Shown: positions 34,101-42,249, counted from the stretch's first letter. The stretch: DNA of 64,000 nucleotides from JBFXJF01 sp050175155 (GCA_050175155.1 JBFXJF010000008.1:27088-91087), one strand, 5' to 3'. Notes: generated from the letters alone by a model not told the origin. Numbers and translations: made by a program.

Positions 34101-34699
34101 TGCTAGGTGCAGAGCAACATGGGTTTATTACATCAATAGGGTTTGATTTATACAATCAGATGTTAAAAGAGGCAATTGATGAATTAAAAGGTGATGTTAA
34201 AGAAGAGGTTAAATTTGAATCGCAAATAGAACTGGATATTGATGCTTATTTGCCAAGTGATTATATAAGTGATCAAATGCAAAAGATAGAGATGTATAAA
34301 AAATTCATAAATATAAAAACTATTCAAAGTGCATATGAGATTGAAGAGGAGTTACTTGACCGATTTGGAGAATTAGCTCAACCTGCCATTAACTTGCTAG
34401 CAATTGCAAGAATTAAAGTTTATACTTACATTTACCACATTGAAAGTGTGACACAAAAGGGGAAAGAAGTTATAATTAAAATTAGATCGGATCAAAATCA
34501 ATTAATTAATGGGTACAAACTTTTTATTATAGCCAATGAATTTAAGCCTAGGGTTAAGTTAGCTTCTACAAATCAATTAACTATATTAATAAATACTAAA
34601 GGGCTAACACCAGAAGAGATAATTGCTCTAATTGAAAAGTTTTTAATAAAATACCAAGATACTACAATAAAAGGAGAACAGATTAATGAGAAGTTTTAG
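31160..34699 (+). CDS. mfd: transcription-repair coupling factor Mfd
   Basis: Translocase that dislodges stalled RNA polymerase and recruits UvrA. 1179 residues. Order of domains: UvrB-like module (about 1-350), RNAP-interacting domain near 480-560 (IGDYVVHINHGIGIYTG), superfamily 2 helicase with Walker A GDVGYGKTEVA and box LLIIDEEQRFGVKHKEKIK, helicase C half with QLRGRVGRSNR, and the TRCF C-terminal domain. ATG 31160 has GAAGGGAGG at correct spacing; the open frame reaches back to 31118 without a ribosome site. Its end overlaps the next gene by 14 bases. Confidence 0.97.
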   Translation: MDIILEKFSSSKEYQAIITGLKEGLTEQLVTGLSGSTKNILLAALYKEEKRPVIIITHNLLQAQKVFEDLNELVEIDQIFIYPDNKLTVYDIDAQSPEILGQRIKVLKNLVTNKKGIYIIPYVSFQKFLSPKEDFESAIITLKVGQEIELDKLIKHLVFVGYERLDMVSKHGEFSVRGGVIDIFSLASEHPVRIEFFDINIDSIRTFDAASQRSVANIEAIDISPVKDFILTKEQFQQVTIKVEEILKQEKNKLIDPKLREKKLSNLAWEIEQLKQGKYFSGITKYVSLLYSKKTTILDYLSKNSIIIFDEPSRIYESSKQIENELNESKIELIEQGEYILQDEGNYSYPDLVLSLNKQVIYLSIFLRQSPNTSPQNIINFICHSMQNFYGQLNVVKSELDRWRKAKNLVVFLAADLERAKRLQRVLADFDIEVDVLSGNINNLALKPVIMIGNLMSGFEIPSINIVVITEGEIYSNRQRRVRKAEHQTNAERIKSYTDLNIGDYVVHINHGIGIYTGIETLKINDIHKDYLHIKYANNDKLFVPIEQINLVQKYIGGEGQSPKVYSLGGNEWSKIKNKVKSSVKDIAQELIVLYAKRQAIKGYAFPKDQDYHREFASMFPYEETPDQSKTIEEISRDMEKERPMDRLLCGDVGYGKTEVAVRAAFKAAFAGKQVAILVPTTILAQQHFKTFKERFMDYPIKIGVISRFVNKKEQSNVINQLKNGTIDIVIGTHRMLSKDIVFSDLGLLIIDEEQRFGVKHKEKIKELKTNVDVLTLTATPIPRTLHMSILGVRDLSIIETPPENRFPVQTYVLEYSDEMIREAIEREIARGGQVYFLYNRVKTIFHMADLVRTLVPSAKVAVAHGQLPEAELESVMYDFLEGEQDVLVSTTIIEAGVDIPNVNTLIVCDAERMGLSQLYQLRGRVGRSNRIAYSYFTYQRDKVLSEVAEKRLQAIKEFTELGSGFKIAMRDLAIRGAGNLLGAEQHGFITSIGFDLYNQMLKEAIDELKGDVKEEVKFESQIELDIDAYLPSDYISDQMQKIEMYKKFINIKTIQSAYEIEEELLDRFGELAQPAINLLAIARIKVYTYIYHIESVTQKGKEVIIKIRSDQNQLINGYKLFIIANEFKPRVKLASTNQLTILINTKGLTPEEIIALIEKFLIKYQDTTIKGEQINEKF

Positions 34700-35582
34700 A
34701 AAAGTTAGTTTTTTAGTTTTAGTTTTGGTGCTATTATTTACTGTTGCTGGATGCAATAATAATGAAACTATAATTGCAGAATACGAAGGTGGACAAGTAA
34801 CACAGAGTGAATTTGACATTTATATGGGTTTAGCAAACTTTTTCGAACCAGGCTTAACTGAGTACATGGAACAAAGTGATGAAGCGGAGAGAAAAGAAAT
34901 AACTAAAGCTTATTTAGAAACTTATATTGGTGAACAATATCTAGCTGGGAAAGTTGAAGATGATAAATCTTTGAAGGATAAGGCAGATACAACATTACAA
35001 CTAATAAAAGATCAATATACAGTCGACTTAGGTTCTGAAGAAGCATACAAGCAGAATTTAACTGATTTAAATATTACAGAAGATGATTTACATGATTATT
35101 TATACCGTTATTATAAAGCAGAAGATTATTTTGTAACGAATAGATACGAAGAAGATAATAAAATTTTCTCAATTGCAACTGTTAGCCATATACTTATAGC
35201 GAACGAAGAGCGTACTGATGAAGAGGCCAAAAATATTGCTGAAGAAGTTTTAGTAAAACTAAAGGCTGGTGAAGATTTTGCTACTTTAGTTACAGAGTAT
35301 TCAGATGACCCAGGGAGTAAAAGTAATGGAGGAACATATGAAAATATGCCTGTAGCTTTATGGGTTGAAGAGTTTATGGAAGCAGCAATAACTCTTCCAT
35401 TAAATGAGATTAGTGAGCTTGTTCAAACTGATTATGGTTATCATATAATTAAGGTAACAGAAAGAAGTATGCCAACATTAGACGAAGTTTCGCCGGATGT
35501 TAGAAATATAATTTTTTCTGAAGAGTATAGTAATTTTATGAACAGTGAATTATCAACAATTATTACGAAAATCAACTTATAA
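34686..35582 (+). CDS. PpiC-type peptidyl-prolyl isomerase lipoprotein (PrsA-like)
   Basis: Extracytoplasmic foldase. 298 residues. A signal peptide of about 22 residues ends in the lipobox VAGC, so Cys23 would be lipidated and the protein membrane-anchored outside the cell. The parvulin domain spans about 165-258: SHILIANEERTDEEAKNIAEEVL, FATLVTEYSDDPGSKSNGG, YGYHIIKV. It overlaps the mfd stop and has GGAG 10 bases before ATG 34686. A second PpiC protein lies at 54400. Confidence 0.9.
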   Translation: MRSFRKVSFLVLVLVLLFTVAGCNNNETIIAEYEGGQVTQSEFDIYMGLANFFEPGLTEYMEQSDEAERKEITKAYLETYIGEQYLAGKVEDDKSLKDKADTTLQLIKDQYTVDLGSEEAYKQNLTDLNITEDDLHDYLYRYYKAEDYFVTNRYEEDNKIFSIATVSHILIANEERTDEEAKNIAEEVLVKLKAGEDFATLVTEYSDDPGSKSNGGTYENMPVALWVEEFMEAAITLPLNEISELVQTDYGYHIIKVTERSMPTLDEVSPDVRNIIFSEEYSNFMNSELSTIITKINL

Positions 35583-35636
35583 AGAGATATTATAGTAACA
35601 ATTACAGGGGTATATTTAAAATTAATTAATAGTTCT

Positions 35637-35667
35637 TGTATAATAATTTACCAATAGAAGAATACTA
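35637..35667 (+). promoter_or_regulatory. candidate sigma-G promoter of spoVT
   Basis: TGTATAA (35637-35643), 17-base spacer, AATACTA (35661-35667), close to the sigma-G pattern TGNATA / CATACTA. spoVT belongs to the sigma-G regulon in B. subtilis. Confidence 0.45.
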
Positions 35668-35745
35668 TGGGCATAGAAAAGTATATAAATGTAAACTGCA
35701 GTGCTTAGATTACAGCATAAATATGAAAGTGAGGCATCTGGGAAT

Positions 35746-36285
35746 ATGAAAGCGACTGGTATTGTGCGCCGCATTGATGATTTAGGTCGAGTGGTAATAC
35801 CGAAAGAAATAAGGAGAACTTTAAGGATAAGAGAAGGAGATCCCTTAGAGATATTTGTTGATCGAGATGGCGAGGTAATTCTAAAAAAATATTCGCCAAT
35901 AGGTGAACTAGGGGAATTTGCTAAGGAGTATGTTGAATCTTTATATGAGAATTTAAATCTTACTTCGATAATAACGGATAGGGATATTATAATTGCTGTC
36001 GCAGGGGCGAGTAAAAAGGATTTTATTGAAAAACCTATTGGGAAAATTGTTGAACAGAGCATGGAAAGCAGAAAAACAATAATTGAAGCTAACCCGGGGA
36101 ATTATAGTTTAATTAAAGATATATATGAGAATTATTCATCTTATGTAATAGCGCCCATAATTGCCGGGGGCGATCCTATAGGTGCAGTTATACTAATTGG
36201 TAAAGAGGATACAAAAATAGGCATAACGGAAGTTAAATTGGTTGAAACTTCAGCATCGTTTTTAGCTAAGCAAATGGAACAATAG
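35746..36285 (+). CDS. spoVT: stage V sporulation protein T
   Basis: Forespore transcription regulator that modulates sigma-G genes. 179 residues. N-terminal AbrB-like swapped hairpin (MKATGIVRRIDDLGRVVIPKEIRRTLRIREGDPLEI) followed by a C-terminal GAF domain (about 55-179, VIAPIIAGGDPIGAVILIG). ATG 35746 fits the conserved N-terminus; the GTG at 35701 would add 15 residues not found in the family. A sigma-G-like promoter and a terminator frame it. Confidence 0.96.
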   Translation: MKATGIVRRIDDLGRVVIPKEIRRTLRIREGDPLEIFVDRDGEVILKKYSPIGELGEFAKEYVESLYENLNLTSIITDRDIIIAVAGASKKDFIEKPIGKIVEQSMESRKTIIEANPGNYSLIKDIYENYSSYVIAPIIAGGDPIGAVILIGKEDTKIGITEVKLVETSASFLAKQMEQ

Positions 36286-36286
36286 A

Positions 36287-36315
36287 AAGAAGCAGGCGTT
36301 ACCTGCTTCTTTTTA
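36287..36315 (+). terminator. terminator of spoVT
   Basis: AAGAAGCAGG (36287-36296) and CCTGCTTCTT (36302-36311), 10 bp with loop CGTTA, then T residues. Confidence 0.85.
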
Positions 36316-36392
36316 TTAGATAGGTATGAAAATTATATTGAATATTGATATAATACGATATGGTTTTCATTGGTAACAGGGAGAGGGATAAT

Positions 36393-38069
36393 ATGGGACC
36401 AAGGGGTAGATCTTTTTTGACTGGTGCTGCTATACTAGGGGCAGCTTCTCTGATTTCAAAGCTGCTAGGGGCAGTTTATCGTATTCCATATCAAAATATT
36501 GTAGGTGATTTGGGATTAGCAGCTTACAATAAAATTTATCCGTTGTATAGTATAATTTTAATAATTGCAACTGCCGGATTTCCACTTGCAATATCAAAAA
36601 TTGTTGCTGAGCAACTAATCACGGGGGACAAAGCAGGGGCCAGAAGAGTTTTAAATATTTCAATATATGTATTGTCTATTACGGGAATACTTTCTTTTGC
36701 ACTTCTTTTTTTTGGTGCTGATTTTATAGCGAAGCTGATGGGAAATTCGGAATTATCTATAGTAATAAAAAGCGTTTCTTTTGCGCTATTAATTGTTCCT
36801 TTAATGGCAGCTATAAGAGGTTATTATCAAGGTCACCAATACATGGTTCCAACTGCTTCATCGCAAGTAGTTGAGCAAATTGTTAGGGTAATTACAATAT
36901 TATTTCTAGCATACTTTTTTATGGAATATGGATATGGCGTATATTATGCAGCAGCTGGTGCGACATTCGGCGCTTTAACAGGTGGAATATTTGCTTTCTT
37001 AGTATTATTACTATATTGGAAAAAAACTAATAGAATAACAGATGAGATAGTTTTAGAAAGTGGAGAAAAACGTATATATCAAAGAGAAAGTACATTTACA
37101 GTAATAAATAAAATTCTATATTTTTCAATCCCAATAGCATTAGGTTCTATATTTTTACCGTTATTAGGGCTAGTTGATTCATTTTCAGTTTCAAATACAT
37201 TAAAACTAGTTTTGCTAAAATCAGAATATTTATTTGGTATATACATAAAAGGACAAAGCCTAACAGATTATACAGAATATTGGTTTGGAATTTACTCTAG
37301 AGGACAAGCACTAGTTCAATTCGGAGCTTTCTTTGCGGCAGCTCTATCTATTGCATTAGTCCCATCAATTTCAGAGGCCAATATAAGGAATAATTCTAGA
37401 TTAGTAATCAAAAGGTCAGATTTGGCATTGCGTTTAACACTAATGATAAGTTTACCTGCTACAGTTGGGCTAGCTATATTAGCAGAACCAATTAATATAT
37501 TGTTATACAAAGATAGTGTTGGCTCAATGACTATTGCAATTTATTCAATAGTGATAGTATTTTCTACTTTATACGTTACTTCTGCAGCAATTTTACAAGG
37601 ATTAGGAAGAGTGATGGTTCCAGCAAAGAACCTGCTTATAGGAATAATTATAAAAATAATACTTAACATTGTATTAGTATATTATTTCTCAATAAATGGA
37701 GCAGTCATGGCTACAATTGGAGCTTACTCAGTTGCTTCAACATTAAATCTTTTAGCTATTAAAAGAAGCATAAAAATAGAATACAAATTATTAGATTTTT
37801 TTGTTAAGCCTGTTATGGCGACATTTATAATGGGTGTTGTAGTATATATATCAAAAGTATTGCTTATTATATTTTTTAACCACTACATAGTATCAGAACG
37901 TTTACTAATGTTAGCGGTAACTTTGTTAACAATTTCACTTGGAGTTATTGTCTATTCGATAGGGTTGCTAATTACAGGAACTTTAACAAAACAAGATTTA
38001 GAGTATATACCCAGATATGGTAGCAAAGTCATAAAAATAGCTGAAAAAATTAATATCTTTAAAAGTTGA
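36393..38069 (+). CDS. SpoVB/YabM-type polysaccharide or lipid II flippase (MOP superfamily)
   Basis: Multidrug/oligosaccharidyl-lipid/polysaccharide family exporter of 558 residues with about 14 hydrophobic segments. The N-terminal GAAILGAASLISKLLGAVYRIPYQNIVGD is typical of SpoVB, MurJ/YtgP and YabM proteins. The place between spoVT and mazG corresponds to yabM in B. subtilis. Transport of a lipid-linked glycan is inferred; which one is not. ATG 36393 follows AGGGAGAGG; the ATG at 36360 has no ribosome site. Confidence 0.85.
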   Translation: MGPRGRSFLTGAAILGAASLISKLLGAVYRIPYQNIVGDLGLAAYNKIYPLYSIILIIATAGFPLAISKIVAEQLITGDKAGARRVLNISIYVLSITGILSFALLFFGADFIAKLMGNSELSIVIKSVSFALLIVPLMAAIRGYYQGHQYMVPTASSQVVEQIVRVITILFLAYFFMEYGYGVYYAAAGATFGALTGGIFAFLVLLLYWKKTNRITDEIVLESGEKRIYQRESTFTVINKILYFSIPIALGSIFLPLLGLVDSFSVSNTLKLVLLKSEYLFGIYIKGQSLTDYTEYWFGIYSRGQALVQFGAFFAAALSIALVPSISEANIRNNSRLVIKRSDLALRLTLMISLPATVGLAILAEPINILLYKDSVGSMTIAIYSIVIVFSTLYVTSAAILQGLGRVMVPAKNLLIGIIIKIILNIVLVYYFSINGAVMATIGAYSVASTLNLLAIKRSIKIEYKLLDFFVKPVMATFIMGVVVYISKVLLIIFFNHYIVSERLLMLAVTLLTISLGVIVYSIGLLITGTLTKQDLEYIPRYGSKVIKIAEKINIFKS

Positions 38070-38081
38070 GGTGACTATTAT

Positions 38082-39569
38082 ATGTCAGGTAAGATAACGA
38101 TTGTAGGGCTTGGTTCTGGGAGTGAAAGAAATTTATCGTTAGGGGTTTTAGAATTATTAAAAAAAGCTGACTCTTTATATTTACGTACAAAGGTGCATCC
38201 TGTAACATTGTTTTTAGATAAAGAAGAGATTAATTATAACACTTTTGATTATCTCTACGATAACCTTCCTGAATATGAAAAAGTTTATAGAGAAATAGCA
38301 TCTGTCTTAATTGAAAAGGCAGCAACTGGAATATCCTTAATCTATGCTGTCCCTGGTAACCCGATGGTTGCAGAAAAAAGTGTTCAATACTTACTTGAGC
38401 AAGGCGAAGAACGAACAGTAGAAGTGGAAATTTTAGGTGGTGAAAGTTTTCTTGATACTATATTTTCTAGATTAAAAATTGATCCTATAAATGGAATTAT
38501 TGTTTTAGATGGAGAAACATTAAAGAGTACAGATTTAAATCCATCAAAGAATATAATAATATGTCAAGTATATAATCAATTTATAGCATCTGATGTAAAA
38601 CTGACACTAATGGAAGTGTATAGTGATGAAATGCCATTATTAATTCTTTCAAATCTAGGGATATTAGAAGAAGAGACGATTAAGCAGGTGGCGCTTTTTG
38701 AGTTGGATAGAAATCCTAAAAATTTTCATCATCTAAGTACTATATTTATTTCTAATACAGCTGATATAAAAATTAGGGATAGAAACTTTTCTGAAAGTAT
38801 TGAATTGGTAAAAATTTTAAGAGGACCAGAGGGGTGTCCGTGGGATAAAGTTCAAACTCATCAATCGATAAGAAAGAATATGATTGAAGAGACTTTTGAA
38901 TTGGTTGAAACAATAGATAATTTAGATATGAATCATATGATTGAAGAATTAGGAGATGTACTATTACAAGTTATATTACATTCACAGATAGCTGAAGAAG
39001 AAGGCTTCTTTAATATATTTGATGTAATTGAAGAATTAAATCAAAAACTTGTAAGAAGGCATCCTCATGTATTTGGAGAAGATAAGGCGAACAAAGTTGA
39101 GGAAGCACTACTACAATGGGAAAAAATTAAGGATAAAGAGAAAGAAGATAGAGGTTCAGTTATTGTGTCGCAACTAGATGGGGTGCCAAAAGATTTAGGC
39201 GAAATGTATAAAGCTTATAAGTTGCAGAAAAAAGCTGCTCGTGTTGGATTTGATTGGTTAAAAATAGAGGACATATTTGATAAAATTAAAGAAGAGATAG
39301 CTGAAGTAAAAAGCGCTGAGAAAGATCAGGTAAAGGGAGAAATTGGAGACCTGTTGTTCGCAGTTATAAATTTGTCCCGCTTTTTGGAGATTGATCCAGA
39401 AGAGGCCCTTTCAATAACAAATAGGAAGTTTGTTAAGAGATTTAAATACATAGAAGAGAAATTGAAGAAAAATAATATTATTATAGGTGATGCATCTTTA
39501 GAACTAATGGAATCTTATTGGAATGAAGCAAAGGTTTTAGAAAAAAAGGGGAATGAGTGTGAGAATTGA
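38082..39569 (+). CDS. mazG: MazG nucleotide pyrophosphohydrolase with N-terminal tetrapyrrole-methylase domain (YabN)
   Basis: House-cleaning NTP pyrophosphohydrolase. 495 residues. Residues 1-215 form a tetrapyrrole (corrin/porphyrin) methylase-like domain (TIVGLGSGSERNLSLG, AVPGNPMVAE); residues 235-485 hold two MazG modules, the first with GCPWDKVQTHQSIRKN and EETFELVE...EELGDVLLQ. This two-domain form is the Firmicutes YabN type. Its stop overlaps rqcP by 11 bases. Confidence 0.94.
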   Translation: MSGKITIVGLGSGSERNLSLGVLELLKKADSLYLRTKVHPVTLFLDKEEINYNTFDYLYDNLPEYEKVYREIASVLIEKAATGISLIYAVPGNPMVAEKSVQYLLEQGEERTVEVEILGGESFLDTIFSRLKIDPINGIIVLDGETLKSTDLNPSKNIIICQVYNQFIASDVKLTLMEVYSDEMPLLILSNLGILEEETIKQVALFELDRNPKNFHHLSTIFISNTADIKIRDRNFSESIELVKILRGPEGCPWDKVQTHQSIRKNMIEETFELVETIDNLDMNHMIEELGDVLLQVILHSQIAEEEGFFNIFDVIEELNQKLVRRHPHVFGEDKANKVEEALLQWEKIKDKEKEDRGSVIVSQLDGVPKDLGEMYKAYKLQKKAARVGFDWLKIEDIFDKIKEEIAEVKSAEKDQVKGEIGDLLFAVINLSRFLEIDPEEALSITNRKFVKRFKYIEEKLKKNNIIIGDASLELMESYWNEAKVLEKKGNECEN

Positions 39570-39810
39570 TAAATTTTTAAAGGTCTCAAGGATAATTAAG
39601 CGTAGAACTTTGGCCAAAGAAATAACTGACCAGGGAAGGATTATGGTTAATGGAAAAGTTGCAAAAGCAAGTACAACTATTAAAGAAGGAGATTATATTA
39701 ATATAAAATTTGGACAAAAAGAATTAACCGTAAAAGTTAACAGGATAGTAGAAACATCAAAAAAAGAAGATGCGATTAATCTTTATGAAGTTGTCGAAGG
39801 AGAAGGTTAA
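39559..39810 (+). CDS. rqcP: S4-domain RNA-binding protein RqcP (YabO/HslR)
   Basis: Small S4 protein that binds 23S rRNA and the P-site tRNA on obstructed 50S subunits and supports RqcH-driven alanine tailing. 83 residues. MRIDKFLKVSRIIKRRTLAKEITDQGRIMVNGKVAKAS is nearly family consensus. GTG 39559 is chosen: it gives the conserved MRxDKFL start and GGGG lies 7 bases upstream, whereas the ATG at 39553 directly abuts that site. The stop codon lies inside the following terminator. Confidence 0.92.
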   Translation: MRIDKFLKVSRIIKRRTLAKEITDQGRIMVNGKVAKASTTIKEGDYINIKFGQKELTVKVNRIVETSKKEDAINLYEVVEGEG

Positions 39811-39827
39811 ATTACCTTCTTTTTTTG
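39801..39827 (+). terminator. terminator after rqcP
   Basis: AGAAGGT (39801-39807) and ACCTTCT (39814-39820) with a T run. The rqcP stop codon forms part of the loop. Confidence 0.7.
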
Positions 39828-39881
39828 TTCTAAATAATTAGGTCAAGCAATATTATGTACCAAGGAGAGGGAGGGAATATA

Positions 39882-40166
39882 ATGGAAGATAGAAATCATA
39901 AAAGTTTAACCCACGAAATAATCTTAGTAGACAGAGAAAATTTGCAACTAACGGGTGTAAAAGATGTGGATAGTTTTGACAGTGAAGAGTTTTTATTGGA
40001 TACTGAATATGGATACTTAAGTATTACCGGGAAAAACCTTCATATTAAGGTTCTAAATCTTGATCAGGGGACTGTAATTATTGAAGGAATTGTTGATAAT
40101 GTAAGATATATAAATGATGGGTCTTCTGAAAAAACAAAGGGATTCTTTGGGAAGTTATTTAAGTGA
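39882..40166 (+). CDS. yabP: sporulation protein YabP
   Basis: 94-residue coat/spore-morphogenesis protein of the YabP/YqfC family. The segment LTGVKDVDSFDSEEFLLDTEYGYLSITGKNLHIKVLNLDQGTVIIEGIVDNVRY matches it. In B. subtilis it is a sigma-E product needed for full sporulation together with YabQ. ATG 39882 follows GGAGAGGGAGG; the ATG at 39855 lies before that site. The stop overlaps yabQ by 4 bases. Confidence 0.92.
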   Translation: MEDRNHKSLTHEIILVDRENLQLTGVKDVDSFDSEEFLLDTEYGYLSITGKNLHIKVLNLDQGTVIIEGIVDNVRYINDGSSEKTKGFFGKLFK

Positions 40167-40666
40167 CTTTAGAGGAACAGTATTTTATCATTTTAATGAC
40201 ATTAATAAGTAGTTTTACAATTGGAGTATTTTTTGATGGTTATAGAATACTATGCGAGAAGTTAAATATAAAAAAATGGGCAATATTAATATGTGATATC
40301 TGTTTTGGTGTATTTTCTGCTATATTTGTTTTTCAGATATTTTTATGGTCGAATAATGGACAACTAAGATTAATAATTTTAGTTGCATTCTTTATTGGAT
40401 TATTGTTATATTATTTAATATTAAGTAGGGAAGTTATTGCTTTTTGGTTAATTGTTTACAAGGTTATCTATAATATTATTAAAATACTTCTTAATTTAAT
40501 AAACACCTTACTAATAAAACCATTAAAATTAATTTTAGGTATAATATTATTGGGCTTAAGTAAGCTTTTAATAATTATAAAACCTATATTGTTGGTAATG
40601 AAGTGGATAAAAGAAGAAGGACTTCTTGCTTTGTTGAAGAAGTTACTTAAGAAAAATAACAGATGA
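40163..40666 (+). CDS. yabQ: spore cortex protein YabQ
   Basis: Membrane protein of 167 residues with about four hydrophobic segments in the first half (SFTIGVFFDGYRI, WAILICDICFGVFSAIFVF, LIILVAFFIGLLLYYLIL) and a basic C-terminus. YabQ is made in the mother cell and is needed for spore cortex in B. subtilis. GTG 40163 overlaps the yabP stop (GTGA), showing coupling. Confidence 0.9.
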   Translation: MTLEEQYFIILMTLISSFTIGVFFDGYRILCEKLNIKKWAILICDICFGVFSAIFVFQIFLWSNNGQLRLIILVAFFIGLLLYYLILSREVIAFWLIVYKVIYNIIKILLNLINTLLIKPLKLILGIILLGLSKLLIIIKPILLVMKWIKEEGLLALLKKLLKKNNR

Positions 40667-40696
40667 TAATTACCTTCGGTAGGGGGAGGGACTAAA

Positions 40697-41002
40697 TTGG
40701 TTAAAATAAGAGAAAATTACAATAAAAAAAATATAAAAATGAGATTTGTTTTATTGCTTATTTTAACATTTTCAGTCTGGACATTTATAACAATATTTAA
40801 TCAATGGATTGATTACAAAGACATAAAAATAGAATTAGTAAAATTAGAAGCAATGGAACAAGATGCTCTGGCTAAGAAATCAAGTCTTGAAACAGAAGTT
40901 CTTTTATTAAAAAACAATGAATATATTGCAGAAATTGCTAGAAGAAATTACTTTTTATCTAAATCAGGAGAAATAATTATAATTTCACCTGAGCATCAAT
41001 AA
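40697..41002 (+). CDS. divIC: septum formation initiator DivIC/FtsB
   Basis: Bitopic divisome protein working with FtsL and DivIB. 101 residues: a short basic cytoplasmic tail, one membrane segment (about 16-36, FVLLLILTFSVWTFITIF), a coiled coil (IKIELVKLEAMEQDALAKKSSLETEVLLLKN) and the C-terminal IAEIARRNYFLSKSGE motif. Start TTG 40697 with AGGGGGAGGG upstream. Conserved yabP-yabQ-divIC-yabR order. Confidence 0.93.
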   Translation: MVKIRENYNKKNIKMRFVLLLILTFSVWTFITIFNQWIDYKDIKIELVKLEAMEQDALAKKSSLETEVLLLKNNEYIAEIARRNYFLSKSGEIIIISPEHQ

Positions 41003-41094
41003 TACAGATAATATTGACATTATTTAAAATCATTATGTATAATCTCATTAGTTCTAAGTATTATTTTAAATTTTTAAGGAGGAGCTTTTATTAG

Positions 41095-41514
41095 ATGTCA
41101 ATCGAAATAGGCAGCAGATTAGAAGGGAAAGTAACTGGCATTACCCAATTTGGAGCTTTTATAGAACTACCAAGCGGCGAGACGGGGTTAGTGCACATTT
41201 CGGAGATAGCTGATAGTTATGTAAAAGATGTCAGCCAATTTTTAAAAATTAATGATCTAGTATCAGTAAAGGTTATTAACATCGAAAAAAATGGAAAAAT
41301 TGGTTTATCATTAAAGAGTGACCAAGAGAAGGTAAATAGTAAATCATTAGCAGTTAAAACGAAAACTAAAATAATTAAACCAATCCGTCGAGACCCTAGT
41401 CAAAGCTTTGATGACAAGTTGAGCAAGTTTTTAAAAGATAGCGAAGAACGCTTGTCCACCTTACGCAAGAGCACTGACTCAAAAAGAGGGGGGCGTGGAG
41501 CAAAACGCGGATAA
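41095..41514 (+). CDS. yabR: S1 domain RNA-binding protein YabR
   Basis: 139 residues. An S1 OB-fold fills residues 1-75 (GSRLEGKVTGITQFGAFIELPSGETGLVHISEIADSYV...GKIGLSLK) and a basic tail ends in KRGGRGAKRG, suited to RNA binding. Close to the GSP13/CvfD proteins that bind ribosomes in stress; the function here is not established. AAGGAGG precedes ATG 41095. Confidence 0.93.
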   Translation: MSIEIGSRLEGKVTGITQFGAFIELPSGETGLVHISEIADSYVKDVSQFLKINDLVSVKVINIEKNGKIGLSLKSDQEKVNSKSLAVKTKTKIIKPIRRDPSQSFDDKLSKFLKDSEERLSTLRKSTDSKRGGRGAKRG

Positions 41515-41531
41515 TTATATATACAATCAAA

Positions 41532-41563
41532 CAGACTGTAGAAAAGCACTATTTTAGCAGTCT
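41532..41563. repeat. short member of the palindromic repeat family
   Basis: CAGACTGTA (41532-41540) and an inverted CAGTCT end (41558-41563) enclose 17 bases. The left part AGACTGTAGAAAAGCACTATTTT resembles the left end of copies A and B. It directly precedes a terminator. Confidence 0.4.
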
Positions 41564-41568
41564 AAGCG

Positions 41569-41591
41569 GCACCTAGGGTGCTTTTTTTTTA
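41569..41591 (+). terminator. terminator of yabR
   Basis: GCACC-TAG-GGTGC (41569-41581) followed by ten T residues. Confidence 0.85.
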
Positions 41592-41657
41592 TTATAATAT
41601 GAATAAATATGCTTTAGTTAATAAGGGAAAACAAGGTGGAATTGGAACAATAAGATA

Positions 41658-41686
41658 TTGACAGTTAATTACCTGTATTATATAAT
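41658..41686 (+). promoter_or_regulatory. consensus promoter of the tRNA-Met-Glu-Val operon
   Basis: TTGACA (41658-41663), 17-base spacer, TATAAT (41681-41686): a perfect sigma-A promoter. Start point near 41693. Confidence 0.85.
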
Positions 41687-41750
41687 TAATCTCGTTGACT
41701 AACTTGAGACCTTTTAGTTAATTGCTAGATTTTATATTTTTAATCTTTAT

Positions 41751-41827
41751 GGCGGTGTAGCTCAGCTGGCTAGAGCGTACGGTTCATACCCGTGAGGTCG
41801 GGGGTTCGATCCCCTTCGCCGCTACCA
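41751..41827 (+). tRNA. tRNA-Met (anticodon CAU, elongator type)
   Basis: The acceptor GGCGGTG pairs with CGCCGCT (with G-U pairs), discriminator A, CCA encoded. The anticodon loop TTCATAC gives CAU. Almost the same as B. subtilis elongator tRNA-Met; it lacks the C1-A72 mismatch of initiator tRNAs. Confidence 0.95.
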
Positions 41828-41840
41828 AAAAAATAAATAA

Positions 41841-41915
41841 GGCCCGTTGGTCAAGCGGTTAAGACATCGCCCTTTCACGGCGGTTACAGGGGTTCGAATC
41901 CCCTACGGGTCACCA
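41841..41915 (+). tRNA. tRNA-Glu (anticodon UUC)
   Basis: The acceptor GGCCCGT pairs with ACGGGTC, discriminator A, CCA encoded; loop CTTTCAC gives UUC. It is 13 bases after tRNA-Met. Confidence 0.96.
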
Positions 41916-41953
41916 ATATTAGTTTAGGAATTAGAAGTTAGGTTCTATTATAT

Positions 41954-42029
41954 GGACGATTAGCTCAGCTGGGAGAGCACCTGCCTTACAAGCAGGGGGT
42001 CGGCGGTTCGATCCCGTCATCGTCCACCA
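41954..42029 (+). tRNA. tRNA-Val (anticodon UAC)
   Basis: The acceptor GGACGAT pairs with ATCGTCC, discriminator A, CCA encoded; loop CTTACAA gives UAC. Last gene of the tRNA operon. Confidence 0.96.
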
Positions 42030-42043
42030 TATTAAATATATTT

Positions 42044-42075
42044 ATACACGTTGATAAAACGTGTATTTTTTTTTT
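42044..42075 (+). terminator. terminator of the tRNA operon
   Basis: ATACACGTT (42044-42052), loop GATAA, AACGTGTAT (42058-42066), 9 bp perfect, then a long T run. Confidence 0.9.
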
Positions 42076-42110
42076 CAAAAAAAATTTTTTATAAAATTAA
42101 ATAGAAGTTT

Positions 42111-42223
42111 TGTCGTACTGGGTAAGAATGTTTAAATAATCGACATAAATCATTGCGAACATATGTTTACATTACTAAGAGTAATCAGTTTCGATAGAAT
42201 TTCTATAGGAATAAATTGTCGTA
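42111..42223 (+). promoter_or_regulatory. cluster of Spo0A boxes upstream of spoIIE
   Basis: Four near matches to TGTCGAA: TGTCGTA (42111-42117), TGTCGAT on the - strand (42139-42145), TATCGAA on the - strand (42190-42196) and TGTCGTA (42217-42223). The last lies 27 bases before the -35. Each has one mismatch. In B. subtilis, Spo0A~P activates spoIIE through such a cluster. Confidence 0.6.
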
Positions 42224-42249
42224 ATTTTCTTTTAAGCCCCATCCTTGTT

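Noticed and set aside
35622..36062. Open frame of 146 codons on the - strand
   Set aside because: Antisense to spoVT and its promoter, no ribosome site, no recognisable motif.
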